From the NCBI GenBank assembly GCA_937925335.1, contig CALEWY010000038.1, positions 1 to 64,000 on the forward strand: a DNA stretch of 64,000 nt. The letters are read 5' to 3'. Shown here piece after piece: positions 8,375 to 17,640 of this stretch. Position 1 is the stretch's first letter. Every line of letters starts with the position of its first letter. Below the pieces are notes generated by a model. The model saw only the letters and a program-made list of their open reading frames with translations, searched no databases and was not told the DNA's origin. This DNA is from an uncultured Acidimicrobiales bacterium. Lineage in GTDB: Bacteria > Actinomycetota > Acidimicrobiia > Acidimicrobiales > SZUA-35. The position numbers were made by a program, and so were the translations under genes.

Positions 8375-9727
8375 ATGTTTCCGAGCTTTGGGACCGACGG
8401 CGTCCGAGGTCTGGCCAACGAGGTCTTGACCCCCGACGTTTCCGTCGCCCTTGGCCGCGCCGCGGCCGAAGTCCTCGGTGGCAAACGAGTGGTGATCGGG
8501 CGCGACACGCGCCGATCGGGTCACATGATTGAGGCTGGCTTGATCGCCGGCTACACCTCGGCTGGTGTTGACGTCGATCTGCTCGGCGTCGTACCAACGC
8601 CGGCGGTCGCGTGGGCTTCGCTTGGTGATGATGTGAGCGGCGCCATGATCTCGGCGTCGCACAATCCCTTCGCCGACAACGGCATCAAGCTGTTTGCCCC
8701 CGGCGGCAACAAGCTCGGTGATGAGGTCGAAGCATCGATCCAAGAGCGGTTCCACGAACTGCTCGGCGGTGCGGTTTTCCCAGGGCCGACAGGCGCCGAC
8801 ATCGGCATCATGCGAAACGACCCGGCCACGGCTTCGGTCGACGGCTGGATCGAGCTGATCACGAACTCGGTCGCCCCCCGAGCGTTTGCCGGCCACCGAT
8901 TCGTTCTCGATTGCGCCAACGGTGCGGCGTCGGGCTGGGCCGCCGACATCTTCGGTGCCCTCGGCGCTGACATCACCGTGATCGGTGATGCCCCCGATGG
9001 GATCAACATCAACAGTGGCTGTGGATCGACACACCCGGAGATTCTCCAAGCCGCCACGGTCGAGGCCGGAGCATCGGCCGGGCTCGCCTTCGATGGCGAC
9101 GCCGACCGTTTGATCGCCGTCGATCACACCGGCGCAATCGTCGATGGCGACCGGATCTTGGCGATCCTCGCTGCTGACTGGAAGGCCACCGAACGCCTCA
9201 ACCACAACACCGTGGTCGTCACCGTCATGTCGAACCTGGGGTTTCACCGGGCGATGGCAGCGGCCGACATCAACGTTGCGACAACCGGCGTAGGCGATCG
9301 GTACGTGCTCGAGGAGCTTGGCCGTGGCGGCTTCTCCCTCGGTGGTGAGCAGTCCGGGCATGTGATCTGTCGAGATCTCGCCGGCACTGGCGATGGCATT
9401 CTTGCCGCCGTGCAGTTGATGGATGCGGTAATCCGGTCCGATCAACCGCTGGCGTCACTGGCGAGCAACTCGATGACCACCGTCCCACAGGTGCTCAAGA
9501 ACGTCCGATTCTCCGTTCGGGATCCTGACATCGTCAACAAGATGGCGCCCGATGTCGAGAAGGCGTCGGCGGAGATGGGCGATGACGGTCGGGTGCTCGT
9601 TCGGGCCTCCGGAACCGAACCGCTGGTGCGGGTCATGGTCGAACACGTCGACGCGACCGTTGCCGACCGCGTTTGTGATGAACTGTGCGACCGTGCTCGT
9701 GAGCTGATCCCGCCCAATCCGGCCTAA
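8375..9727 (+). CDS. glmM: Phosphoglucosamine mutase
   Basis: 450 residues. GlmM converts glucosamine-6-phosphate to glucosamine-1-phosphate on the way to UDP-GlcNAc. The phosphoserine active-site loop is ISASHNPFADNGIK (Ser near residue 95), metal binding is DGDADR, the sugar loop is GGEQSGH and the phosphate loop RASGTEPLVRVM. Length is normal and the start MFPSFGTDGVRGLAN matches the family. It lies between rpsI and the expanded glmS, its pathway partner. Confidence 0.97.
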   Translation: MFPSFGTDGVRGLANEVLTPDVSVALGRAAAEVLGGKRVVIGRDTRRSGHMIEAGLIAGYTSAGVDVDLLGVVPTPAVAWASLGDDVSGAMISASHNPFADNGIKLFAPGGNKLGDEVEASIQERFHELLGGAVFPGPTGADIGIMRNDPATASVDGWIELITNSVAPRAFAGHRFVLDCANGAASGWAADIFGALGADITVIGDAPDGININSGCGSTHPEILQAATVEAGASAGLAFDGDADRLIAVDHTGAIVDGDRILAILAADWKATERLNHNTVVVTVMSNLGFHRAMAAADINVATTGVGDRYVLEELGRGGFSLGGEQSGHVICRDLAGTGDGILAAVQLMDAVIRSDQPLASLASNSMTTVPQVLKNVRFSVRDPDIVNKMAPDVEKASAEMGDDGRVLVRASGTEPLVRVMVEHVDATVADRVCDELCDRARELIPPNPA

Positions 9728-9842
9728 CGACGCCACCCCTCCCCGTCCGATCACCTCTGGCGATGTGCCAGACGGAGCTCAAACCAACCCGGCTGCCGCC
9801 GATGAGGAACTGAAGCGGCTTACGTCGAGAAGGAGTCCAAGC

Positions 9843-12800
9843 ATGTGCGGAATCATCGCCATTGCGAGACGTCGAACCAAACGGAGTGCCCCCTCGCGGG
9901 CCGAGGTGCTCAGTGCACTGGATCAGGCTCGTGCCTCCATGCCGACCGCAGAGTCATCCGACCTGCGAGCCGCTCTTGCCTCTGCGGCCGATCAACTCGC
10001 CGCCATCGACCTCACCCTGCGCGGTGAAGCAGGGCTCGTCGCTCTGATCAGCGACGCTGAGCTTGCGCGAGAGATCTCTGCTCGCCTCGTTTCGGTGAAC
10101 GAGTCGCTCGTTGGAATCGAAGCGCACCTCGAAGCCGAGGGTGACCGCATCGCGAACATCGAAGAGATCAACGCATCGTTGATCGCCGCCAAGGACGCTA
10201 CATGGGCGATCGAGCGTGATCGCTTGCGCACCGCCCGGGAAGTGCTTGGCCTGGCCGGAGCCGATGCTGGTGGTGCCGCAATCGCCGCGTTCTTCAGCCT
10301 TCAGCAGGCGCTGAGTGCGCTTGACCGCCTCGAGGTTCGCGGCCGTGACTCCGCCGGTGTTCACGTGCTCGTGCGCAACCATGGTCTTGACCTCAACTCG
10401 CCCGAGATCGACCAGATGGTGAAGGAACGAGCGGCTGATCCGCTGTTCACCAATGGTTCGGTGCGAACTCCCGATGGCTTGCTCAGCTTTGTGTACAAAG
10501 CCGCCGCCGAGATCGGTGAGCTTGGCGACAACACCTCAGCCATGCGCGCCGCGGTCATGTCCGACGAGCTTCTGCGCCGGTCTCTCGTCGCTGAGACCGC
10601 CGAAGTCACCGTGCTTGGGCACACCCGTTGGGCGTCGGTCGGCATCATCAGCGAACCGAACGCTCACCCGGTCAACTCCGATGAGACCGAACGTCCGCTC
10701 GGCCAGCAGGGCCCGTATGTCACCGCCACCCTCAACGGCGACGTCGATAATTTCGCCGACCTGATCGCCAACGAGAAGTTGTGCATCGCCGGTGAGATCA
10801 CCACCGATGCCAAGGTCATCCCGACCCTCGTGAGTCGTGGGCTTGGTGAAGGTTTCGACCTCGATGAATCGGTTCGCCGGGCCGTTGCCCAGTTCGAAGG
10901 ATCCGTGGCGATCGGCCTGAGCACCACGGCGGGTCCGGACGATCTCCACCTCGCCCTTCGAGGCAGCGGTCAGGGCGTGTTCGTTGGCCTGTGCGAAGAC
11001 GCGTTCGTCGTTGCATCGGAGCCCTACGGCGTCGTCGAAGACGCAACCTCCTACATGCGGATGGACGGCGAAACGCCGGCCGATCCAAACAACCCGGTCG
11101 CAAGCCAAGGGCAGATCATCCGAATCTCGGGGTCGCTCGCCGGTGACGAATCGGGTGTGACCCGCTTTGCCTACGATGGCACTCCGCTTCCGGTTGGGTC
11201 TGACGAGTGGCTTCCGCCGGCGGTGACCACCCGCGACATCGATCGTGGCGATGCTCCTCACTTCCTGCTCAAAGAGATCAGCGAATCGCCGGTCTCGTTC
11301 GCCAAGACCCTCCGCGCTCGTCTCATCGAAGAGGACGGCTCGTTTGAGGTTCGGCTGCCGAAGGAATCGCTGCCGGCCGAGGTCGCAACGATGTTGTCGT
11401 CCGGCCAGCTCCGCAAGGTCGAGGTGATCGGACAGGGCACGGCCGCGGTCGCCGGCCAGGCGGTCGCTGCGGCATTCCAGTCAGCGCTTGCGGGCACCGA
11501 CGTTGCCGTGCGCCCCGTCGTCGCCACCGAACTTTCCGGATTCGAAATGCGTGACGACATGGGCGACACGCTCATCGTGGCCATCAGCCAGTCGGGCACG
11601 ACGACGGACACCAACCGAACCGTCGACCTCGTCCGCAGCCGTGGCGCCGCCGTCGTTGCGATCGTCAACCGTCGAGGTAGCGACCTCACCGACAAGGCCG
11701 ACGGCGTGCTCTACACGTCCGACGGTCGAGACGTTGAGATGAGCGTTGCGTCAACGAAGGCGTTCTACGCGCAGATCGCGGCGGGCTTCCTGCTCGCTGA
11801 GGCCGTTGCGCAACTCGTGCCGGGTACGACGACGTCGGCTGAGGATCGCCAGGCGTTGCTCAAGGCGCTTCGCGAGCTGCCGGACAAGATGCGAGCCACC
11901 TTGGCCAAGCGTCCGGAGATCGCAGCAGCAGCCGAGCGCCACGCCCCTTCTCGGCGCTACTGGGCGATGGTCGGCAACGGTCCAAACCTGGTCGCCGCTC
12001 GAGAACTGCGCATCAAGCTCTCGGAGCTTTGCTACAAGTCGATCGCGTGTGACGTCACCGAAGACAAGAAGCACATCGATCTGTCGTCTGAACCGATGAT
12101 CTTGGTGTGTGCTGCAGGACTCGTTGGCTCGAACGCCGACGATGTCGCCAAAGAAGTTGCCATCTTCCGGGCTCACAAGGCCGCACCAATCGTGATCGCC
12201 ACCGAGGGCGAGAACCGGTTCAATGCAGCTCTCGACGTCATCGCCGTTCCGGACACCCACCCGCTTTTGGCCTTTGTGCTGTCGACCGTCGTTGGCCATC
12301 TCTTTGGCTATGAAGCTGCGCTCGCTATCGACGCATCGGCGCGCCCGTTGCGAGAAGCGCGAGCGATTATCGAGAGCTACGTCGGCGCTGAACAGGGCGA
12401 GAACTGGTTCGTCGAGTTCGGCAAGGAGCTGGATCCGCTCGCCACCCGTTTCTACGACGGCCTGCGCGCCGGTCAGTTCAACGGCCACCTCGAAGCCTCG
12501 ACGGCAACCAAGTTGGCGTCGCTCATGCGATTTGCCACGGGTGCGGCTCGCTTCGAATCGTTCCAGATCGAGTTCGGCAAGGTCGGCACGCCCGGTGTGA
12601 TCGTCGAAGATCTCGCCGCGGGCCTCACCGACGCGATCGAGGAGCTCACCCGCCCAGTCGACGCCATCAAGCACCAGGCGAAGACCGTCACCGTTGGCAT
12701 CTCCCGAACCGACGAAAGCCTGCTGCAGGCGGACCTCATCCAGTCGGTCCTCGAAACCGGTTGCCCTCGCGATCGTCTTTCGTACCGTTCGCTTCGAACG

Positions 12801-13277
12801 CTCTCGTCGATCAGCCCGGCGATTGGCGAGGTGGTTGGTTACACCCGCTACCGCGTCGAGGGCGACGTCGACTCTGGTGCACAGATCCATGTGGTCGACA
12901 AGGGCGGCATCGCGGCCAACCTCAGTTCGCGAACCGACAAGGACCCGATCCTTCGAGGTAACAAGCACCGTGTGGCAGTCGAGCGCATGCCGCTCGTGAC
13001 CGTTGGTTCCGACAAGCGGACCGTGCTGATCATCGCCGAGGTGAAGGACGGCAACACGACCGGACTCACCTTGTGCCACGTCAATCTCGTCGACGAGCTT
13101 GGCGTGTCGACCGCCCGTTCGGTGATGCAGGGTTACCGAAACCGGTATCGCCAGCTGGTCGATGTGGTCACCGAGCGCGAACCGTCGTTCCGAGATGATC
13201 TGTTGGCCGACGTGCCGACCGTTGAGTTGTTGACCGCTCCAATCTCGGACGTCGCAAGCCGTTGGGCACAGAGCTAA
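9843..13277 (+). CDS. glmS: Expanded GlmS: glucosamine-6-phosphate synthase with large insertions
   Basis: 1144 residues, against about 610 for ordinary GlmS. It starts MCGIIAIA, so the catalytic N-terminal cysteine of class II amidotransferases is Cys2. A predicted coiled-coil insertion of about 135 residues follows (about 15-150). Then come RGRDSAG (about 163), GHTRWASVG (about 257) and the NGD oxyanion pair (Asn298). Two SIS domains follow (about 525-680 with SQSGTTTDT; 700-860). The isomerase residues equivalent to E. coli Lys485, Glu488, His504 and Lys603 are present as Lys725, Glu728, His744 and Lys947 (in HQAKTVTV). About 100 extra residues lie before that tail and about 195 unassigned residues follow it. 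Next to glmM, it most likely supplies glucosamine-6-phosphate; the extra modules may regulate or scaffold it. Confidence 0.85.
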   Translation: MCGIIAIARRRTKRSAPSRAEVLSALDQARASMPTAESSDLRAALASAADQLAAIDLTLRGEAGLVALISDAELAREISARLVSVNESLVGIEAHLEAEGDRIANIEEINASLIAAKDATWAIERDRLRTAREVLGLAGADAGGAAIAAFFSLQQALSALDRLEVRGRDSAGVHVLVRNHGLDLNSPEIDQMVKERAADPLFTNGSVRTPDGLLSFVYKAAAEIGELGDNTSAMRAAVMSDELLRRSLVAETAEVTVLGHTRWASVGIISEPNAHPVNSDETERPLGQQGPYVTATLNGDVDNFADLIANEKLCIAGEITTDAKVIPTLVSRGLGEGFDLDESVRRAVAQFEGSVAIGLSTTAGPDDLHLALRGSGQGVFVGLCEDAFVVASEPYGVVEDATSYMRMDGETPADPNNPVASQGQIIRISGSLAGDESGVTRFAYDGTPLPVGSDEWLPPAVTTRDIDRGDAPHFLLKEISESPVSFAKTLRARLIEEDGSFEVRLPKESLPAEVATMLSSGQLRKVEVIGQGTAAVAGQAVAAAFQSALAGTDVAVRPVVATELSGFEMRDDMGDTLIVAISQSGTTTDTNRTVDLVRSRGAAVVAIVNRRGSDLTDKADGVLYTSDGRDVEMSVASTKAFYAQIAAGFLLAEAVAQLVPGTTTSAEDRQALLKALRELPDKMRATLAKRPEIAAAAERHAPSRRYWAMVGNGPNLVAARELRIKLSELCYKSIACDVTEDKKHIDLSSEPMILVCAAGLVGSNADDVAKEVAIFRAHKAAPIVIATEGENRFNAALDVIAVPDTHPLLAFVLSTVVGHLFGYEAALAIDASARPLREARAIIESYVGAEQGENWFVEFGKELDPLATRFYDGLRAGQFNGHLEASTATKLASLMRFATGAARFESFQIEFGKVGTPGVIVEDLAAGLTDAIEELTRPVDAIKHQAKTVTVGISRTDESLLQADLIQSVLETGCPRDRLSYRSLRTLSSISPAIGEVVGYTRYRVEGDVDSGAQIHVVDKGGIAANLSSRTDKDPILRGNKHRVAVERMPLVTVGSDKRTVLIIAEVKDGNTTGLTLCHVNLVDELGVSTARSVMQGYRNRYRQLVDVVTEREPSFRDDLLADVPTVELLTAPISDVASRWAQS

Positions 13278-13309
13278 CACCGGGTCAAGACGATGGCCGC
13301 GACCTGACC

Positions 13310-13708
13310 GTGCCAGACCTGTCTGGTTTGGTCGGGTCATCGGTCGTTTCCATCGGTGCGGACGTGGTCGAGATCGACCGGATCCGTCGGATCACCACCG
13401 AACGGCCGCGTTTCGTCGAACGGGTCTACACGGAGGGGGAGCGGGCCTACTGCCAAACCGCGGTGGACCCGGCGGAACGATTCGCCGCTCGCTTCGCGGC
13501 GAAAGAAGCCGTGATGAAGGCGCTGGGTGTTGGTCTTGGCGGCACCGACTTCGACGAGATCGAAGTGGTCAAGCTCGAGACCGGGCAACCGGTGCTTCGC
13601 CTGCACGGCCGAGCAAAGGCCAAAGCAACCGAGCTCGGCATCGAAGATTGGCTGCTCACGCTCTCGCACAGCGACACCGTTGCGCTCGCCATCGCGATCG
13701 CACGCTAG
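13310..13708 (+). CDS. acpS: Holo-[acyl-carrier-protein] synthase
   Basis: 132 residues. AcpS transfers 4'-phosphopantetheine from CoA to ACP. The magnesium site GADVVEIDRI and the second motif RFAAKEAVMKALGVG are intact, and LTLSHSDTVALA matches the C-terminal strand. The GTG at 13310 gives a family-sized protein; a TTG at 13262 would overlap glmS and add 16 residues. No Shine-Dalgarno is clear for either. It lies between glmS and a gene of unknown function in the run that leads to alr. Confidence 0.94.
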   Translation: MPDLSGLVGSSVVSIGADVVEIDRIRRITTERPRFVERVYTEGERAYCQTAVDPAERFAARFAAKEAVMKALGVGLGGTDFDEIEVVKLETGQPVLRLHGRAKAKATELGIEDWLLTLSHSDTVALAIAIAR

Positions 13709-13718
13709 AACGATCCGT

Positions 13719-14369
13719 ATGAACTTCGGGCATCCGTTGCGGATCGCAATCGACTCGGTGTGGGAACACTTTGGCGATCGCTCGTCGCTTCTTGGCGAGC
13801 TCCCAGCGGATGCCGTCCTCGCTCGTTCTCGCAGTGATGAGCGTCGAGCGGCGGCCCCGCGCATTCTCGAGTTGTTGACGAGTCCTCAACCCTTGAACGC
13901 TCTCGATGTGCGCACCGGCCGGGAGCTCATGGCTGAGATCGTTTTGCTCCTCGATGAGCCCGAGTTGACGGCGGATGAGCGAAGTGCACTGATGGCCGTC
14001 CTCGATCGGTGGTGGGCTCAGACGTTGATGTTCGACGCGATCGATGACGGGCTGACGGCGTCGCAGACCCTCGCCCTGCTGGCCATGATCGACGCACCGC
14101 TCGTCCGTTGGCTCGAACCGTGGCTCACCGATCTCGATGGAGCGCCTGCCCGTCATCTTGTTGCGCTTGTGCAGCACGGTCTCGACGGCGAGGAATGGCA
14201 CGATCAACCAGATCTGGCCGGCCAGGTTCGAGGGTGGACGCGCAGCGAGCCCGTGATCATGGGCATCACGCTCGTGGGTGGCGTCCATCTCGACGAGGGC
14301 GACCTCTCCGCCATTCTCGACGAACTCTTGTCTCCCTCGTCCGAGCACCCCGGCCCCGCGACGCAATAG
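13719..14369 (+). CDS. Uncharacterised protein between acpS and alr
   Basis: 216 residues, soluble, Leu/Asp/Glu rich and probably all-helical, starting MNFGHPLRIAIDSVWEHFG. No catalytic motif or signal peptide is visible. It is tightly packed: 10 bp after acpS and 10 bp before alr, so it belongs to their operon. In several actinobacteria the NAD(P)HX repair gene occupies the space between acpS and alr, but this sequence shows none of that family's features. Function unknown. Confidence 0.75.
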   Translation: MNFGHPLRIAIDSVWEHFGDRSSLLGELPADAVLARSRSDERRAAAPRILELLTSPQPLNALDVRTGRELMAEIVLLLDEPELTADERSALMAVLDRWWAQTLMFDAIDDGLTASQTLALLAMIDAPLVRWLEPWLTDLDGAPARHLVALVQHGLDGEEWHDQPDLAGQVRGWTRSEPVIMGITLVGGVHLDEGDLSAILDELLSPSSEHPGPATQ

Positions 14370-14379
14370 GGTCTGCCAG

Positions 14380-15486
14380 GTGAGCCGTTCATGGGTCGAG
14401 GTTGATCTCGGCGCGATCGCGCACAACGTTGCCGTTTTGGCCGGTGCGGCCGACGGTGCCGATGTGTGCGCCGTGGTGAAAGCCGACGGCTACGGCCATG
14501 GAGCCATCTCGGTCGCTCAAGCAGCAATCGCAGCTGGGGCGACCACACTCGCCGTTGCTCAAGTCGATGAGGGCGTCGAACTTCGTGAGGCGGGAATCGA
14601 GGCACCGATCTGGGTGCTGTCTGAGCCTGAACCCCATGAGTTCGTTGCCACAGCCGAACTCGGCCTCCAGCCTGCGATCTATTCCGAGCACGGCATCGAG
14701 GCGGCGGCCGCCGTCGGGGTCACCGCTCCCTTGACGGTCCACCTCAAGGTCGACACCGGGATGCATCGAGTGGGCGCCGCACCGGCCGACGTGGTCGCTC
14801 GCGCCCGATCGATCGTGTCTGCGGACGGGTTGACGCTGGGTTCGGTCTTCACCCACTGCGCTGTTGCAGACGAGCCCACGAACCCGTTCACCGATCAGCA
14901 ACTCGCTCGTTTTGACTCGGCACTCGGCGAACTCGCCGAAGCCGGCATCGAGGTGCCGTTCACACACGCTGCGAACTCAGCAGGAACGTTGGTCGTGCCT
15001 TCCGCGCGGCGTGACATCGTCCGGGTCGGGATCGCCATGTATGGACTCGCGCCGAGTCCGGATCTCGCCGAGGTTGCGTGCGAGGCGGATCTGCGCCCCG
15101 CGCTGTCATGGCATTCACGAGTGAGCTTTGTGAAGCGGCTCGCCGCGGGCAACCGGGTGAGCTACGGCCAACGAGCCGCTGTGGATCGCGAGACGACCGT
15201 GGCGACCATTCCACTCGGCTACGCCGATGGCTTTCGTCGAGGTTTGTGGCGTGACGGGTCCGTGTTGATCGGTGGCAAGCCTCGGCCGATTCTTGGTGTG
15301 GTGACGATGGACCAGTTCGTCGTCGACTGTGGCGATGATGATGTAGCCGCCGGTGATGATGTCGTCCTCATCGGCCACCAGGGGGGCTCGCTCATCAGTG
15401 CTGATGACCTCGCCGCCAAGCTCGACACGATCAACTACGAGATCGTGTGCGGCATCTCGAAACGTGTGGAACGGAGATACCGATGA
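14380..15486 (+). CDS. alr: Alanine racemase
   Basis: 368 residues. It makes D-alanine for peptidoglycan using PLP. The PLP lysine is in CAVVKADGYGHG, the second-base Tyr in RVSYGQRA, and other family segments are HLKVDTGMHRVG, THAANSAG, RVGIAMYG and TIPLGYADGFRR. The GTG at 14380 gives the usual start S-R-x-W-x-E-V-D-L-G-A-I. Its stop overlaps the next ATG (ATGA), so the following hydrolase is translationally coupled. Confidence 0.96.
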   Translation: MSRSWVEVDLGAIAHNVAVLAGAADGADVCAVVKADGYGHGAISVAQAAIAAGATTLAVAQVDEGVELREAGIEAPIWVLSEPEPHEFVATAELGLQPAIYSEHGIEAAAAVGVTAPLTVHLKVDTGMHRVGAAPADVVARARSIVSADGLTLGSVFTHCAVADEPTNPFTDQQLARFDSALGELAEAGIEVPFTHAANSAGTLVVPSARRDIVRVGIAMYGLAPSPDLAEVACEADLRPALSWHSRVSFVKRLAAGNRVSYGQRAAVDRETTVATIPLGYADGFRRGLWRDGSVLIGGKPRPILGVVTMDQFVVDCGDDDVAAGDDVVLIGHQGGSLISADDLAAKLDTINYEIVCGISKRVERRYR

Positions 15487-16457
15487 AGATCGCCACACTC
15501 GCTGCGGGCATCGCTCTTGGTTTTGGTGCCGAGCGACTCACGCTGCGCCGAATTCGCCGTACGACCGATGACACGCCAACACCGGATGCCTATGAACTGA
15601 CCGACGGATCGGTCGAGCTCCGTCATCATCGGATGGAAACCCACGACGGTGGTTCGCTTCACGCGATCGACGCTGGCTCGGGGCGGCCCATCGTGTTGCT
15701 CCACGGCGTCACGTTGCACGCAGGCATTTGGCACAACCAGATGGTGCTCGCCGATCGCGCAAGGATCATCGCCGTCGACCTTCGTGCTCATGGCCAGTCA
15801 ACCGCCGGCTCAGACGGGCCAACGATCGAAGCGAACGCCCGTGATCTCGTGACCCTGCTTGAACGGCTCGACCTCACCGACGCCGTGATCGCCGGCCACT
15901 CCATGGGCGGCATGGTGCTCGGCCGATTCCTCGTCGACCATCTCGACGTCGCCACCGAACGCGTGTCGGCGGTCGGTTTCATCTCGAGCGCCGGTCGAAA
16001 TCCGGCGAGGGTTCCGACGGGCATTTTGGGGCCGGCAGCGAAGCGGCTTCGAAAGATCGCAATGGCTCGACCAAAGCTGGCGGCTCGGATCGCTCAGGTT
16101 CCGCCGAGCGACCTCGGCGAGATCGCCGTTCGGGCAACCTTTGGCGCCACACCTCACCCTGACGCTGTTCGGGAAACCGCGCTGGCCTTTGAGGCGCTGC
16201 CGCCTGCCGACTTGCTCGGCATCGTTCCATCGATCTTCGATCACGACGTTCTGGACGGCCTCACAAAGGTCGAGCTACCGGCGCACGTGATCGTCGGTTC
16301 GCAAGATCCGCTGACCGAACCAGCCGAATCGACGCACCTCGCCGAGGCGCTGCCAAACGCAACTCTCACCGTTTGTGATGGTGCGGGTCATCAGCTGATG
16401 TTGGAGCGGCCGGATGCGGTCAACGACATGCTGATGGCGCTCCTTGACGAGAGATGA
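15483..16457 (+). CDS. Alpha/beta hydrolase coupled to alr
   Basis: 324 residues. A short hydrophobic N-terminus (residues 1-17, possible anchor) precedes an alpha/beta-hydrolase fold: oxyanion strand IVLLHGVTLHAGIW, nucleophile elbow GHSMGGMV, acid near VGSQDPLT and catalytic His in GAGHQLMLERP. All triad positions are present; the substrate is unknown. A hydrolase directly after alr and before tsaE is a common actinobacterial arrangement, but here tsaE lies 7 kb away, which suggests an insertion between them. Confidence 0.9.
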   Translation: MKIATLAAGIALGFGAERLTLRRIRRTTDDTPTPDAYELTDGSVELRHHRMETHDGGSLHAIDAGSGRPIVLLHGVTLHAGIWHNQMVLADRARIIAVDLRAHGQSTAGSDGPTIEANARDLVTLLERLDLTDAVIAGHSMGGMVLGRFLVDHLDVATERVSAVGFISSAGRNPARVPTGILGPAAKRLRKIAMARPKLAARIAQVPPSDLGEIAVRATFGATPHPDAVRETALAFEALPPADLLGIVPSIFDHDVLDGLTKVELPAHVIVGSQDPLTEPAESTHLAEALPNATLTVCDGAGHQLMLERPDAVNDMLMALLDER

Positions 16458-16496
16458 TCGCTGGATGAGCGCGGTGCCTCCGATCGCTCGGCTGCG

Positions 16497-17638
16497 GTGA
16501 AGGTCGTACTGGTCGAGCCATGGCTTGGCGGTTCGCACGGGCAGTGGGCGCACGGCTTTGCCGAGGCCAGTTGCCACGACGTGTCGATCGTTTCGTTGCC
16601 GCCGGGGCCCTGGCGGTGGCGGTTGCGAGCCGGTGCCCTCCCGCTTGGAAGGCTCTCGATGCCCATGTGGCTCAGCACGATGCACCCGATCTTCTGGTGG
16701 TGAGTGGGCTCGTCGATGTCTCGCAGCTCTTGGGGTTCGCTCGACGTTCCATTCCCGGCGCCACGCCGATCGTCGTCTACCAGCACGAGTCGCAGCTGGT
16801 GTATCCGACCGCTTCGGGCGCAGTCGACCCGGAGGCAAGCCTTCGAAACTGGCAGTCGTGGTGCGCCGCCGACGCCGTCCTCTTCAACTCGCAGTTCCAT
16901 CGCAATGCGGTTGCTGCCGAGTTGCCAGCATTCCTCGAACACCAACCCGACGACGACCAGCGACCGTTTCTCGACGAGGTGATGTCACGATTCGAGGTCA
17001 TGCCTGTCGGTCTCGATCTCGATTGGCTCGAAGCGGCCCAGAGCGGCTCGGCAACGGAAGGTGTGTCGGGTCGAGAACCGCAGCACGCCGACGGCCCCGT
17101 CGTGCTTTGGCCCCATCGATGGGAACCTGACAAAGATCCCGATGCCTTCTTGAGTGCACTCCGCAAGCTGCGGGGAGGAGGGAGCCGGGCCCGACTGATC
17201 TTGGCGGGAGGCGACCCGTTGGTGCCTTCGGCGACGAAGGAACAGATCCTCGAAGAGTTCGCTGATTGGGTCGACGCGGTTGGTCCGTTCGACACCGAGG
17301 GGTATCGGTCTCATCTCTTGCGGTCGGACATCGTCGTGAGCTGCGCCCGCCACGACTTCTTCGGTGTTGGAATCGCTGAAGCCGTAGCTGCCGGCGCGCG
17401 GCCCCTACTGGTCGACGACTTGGCCTACCCCGAGCTGATCGACGAGCGCTGGCATGGCGACGTCTTGTATCCGCGGGGTCGGTTTGGCTCGGCGTTCGCT
17501 GACGCAGTCCGACGGGTGAGCGAGGGACTCGACGTCGACCGAGCGTTGGCCGCGTCGGTTCGCGAGCGATTTGGGTGGTCGACGATTGCGCCGCAGCTTG
17601 ATGAGCGTCTTGAGGACTTGGTTGTGTCCGGCTCCTGA
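16497..17638 (+). pseudogene. DUF3524 glycosyltransferase (tRNA-queuosine alpha-mannosyltransferase-like), frameshifted
   Basis: The N-terminus VVLVEPWLGGSHGQWAHGF followed by WRWRLRAGALPL is the DUF3524 signature and is read from a GTG at 16497. The rest of the protein (VVYQHESQLVYP, DAVLFNSQFHRNAV, VVLWPHRWEPDKDPDAF, ending at 17638) is in another frame. The frames must join near 16635-16652, where one base appears to be missing. DUF3524 enzymes are GT-B glycosyltransferases that include the vertebrate enzyme mannosylating queuosine in tRNA-Asp; the role in bacteria is little known. The lesion may be real, a sequencing error or a recoding site. A CDP-alcohol phosphotransferase follows 2 bp later. 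Confidence 0.75.
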
Positions 17639-17640
17639 GC

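Noticed and set aside
11751..13340. Minus-strand open frame of 529 codons opposite glmS
   Set aside because: Mirror of the glmS codons; the plus-strand frame contains all GlmS catalytic residues.
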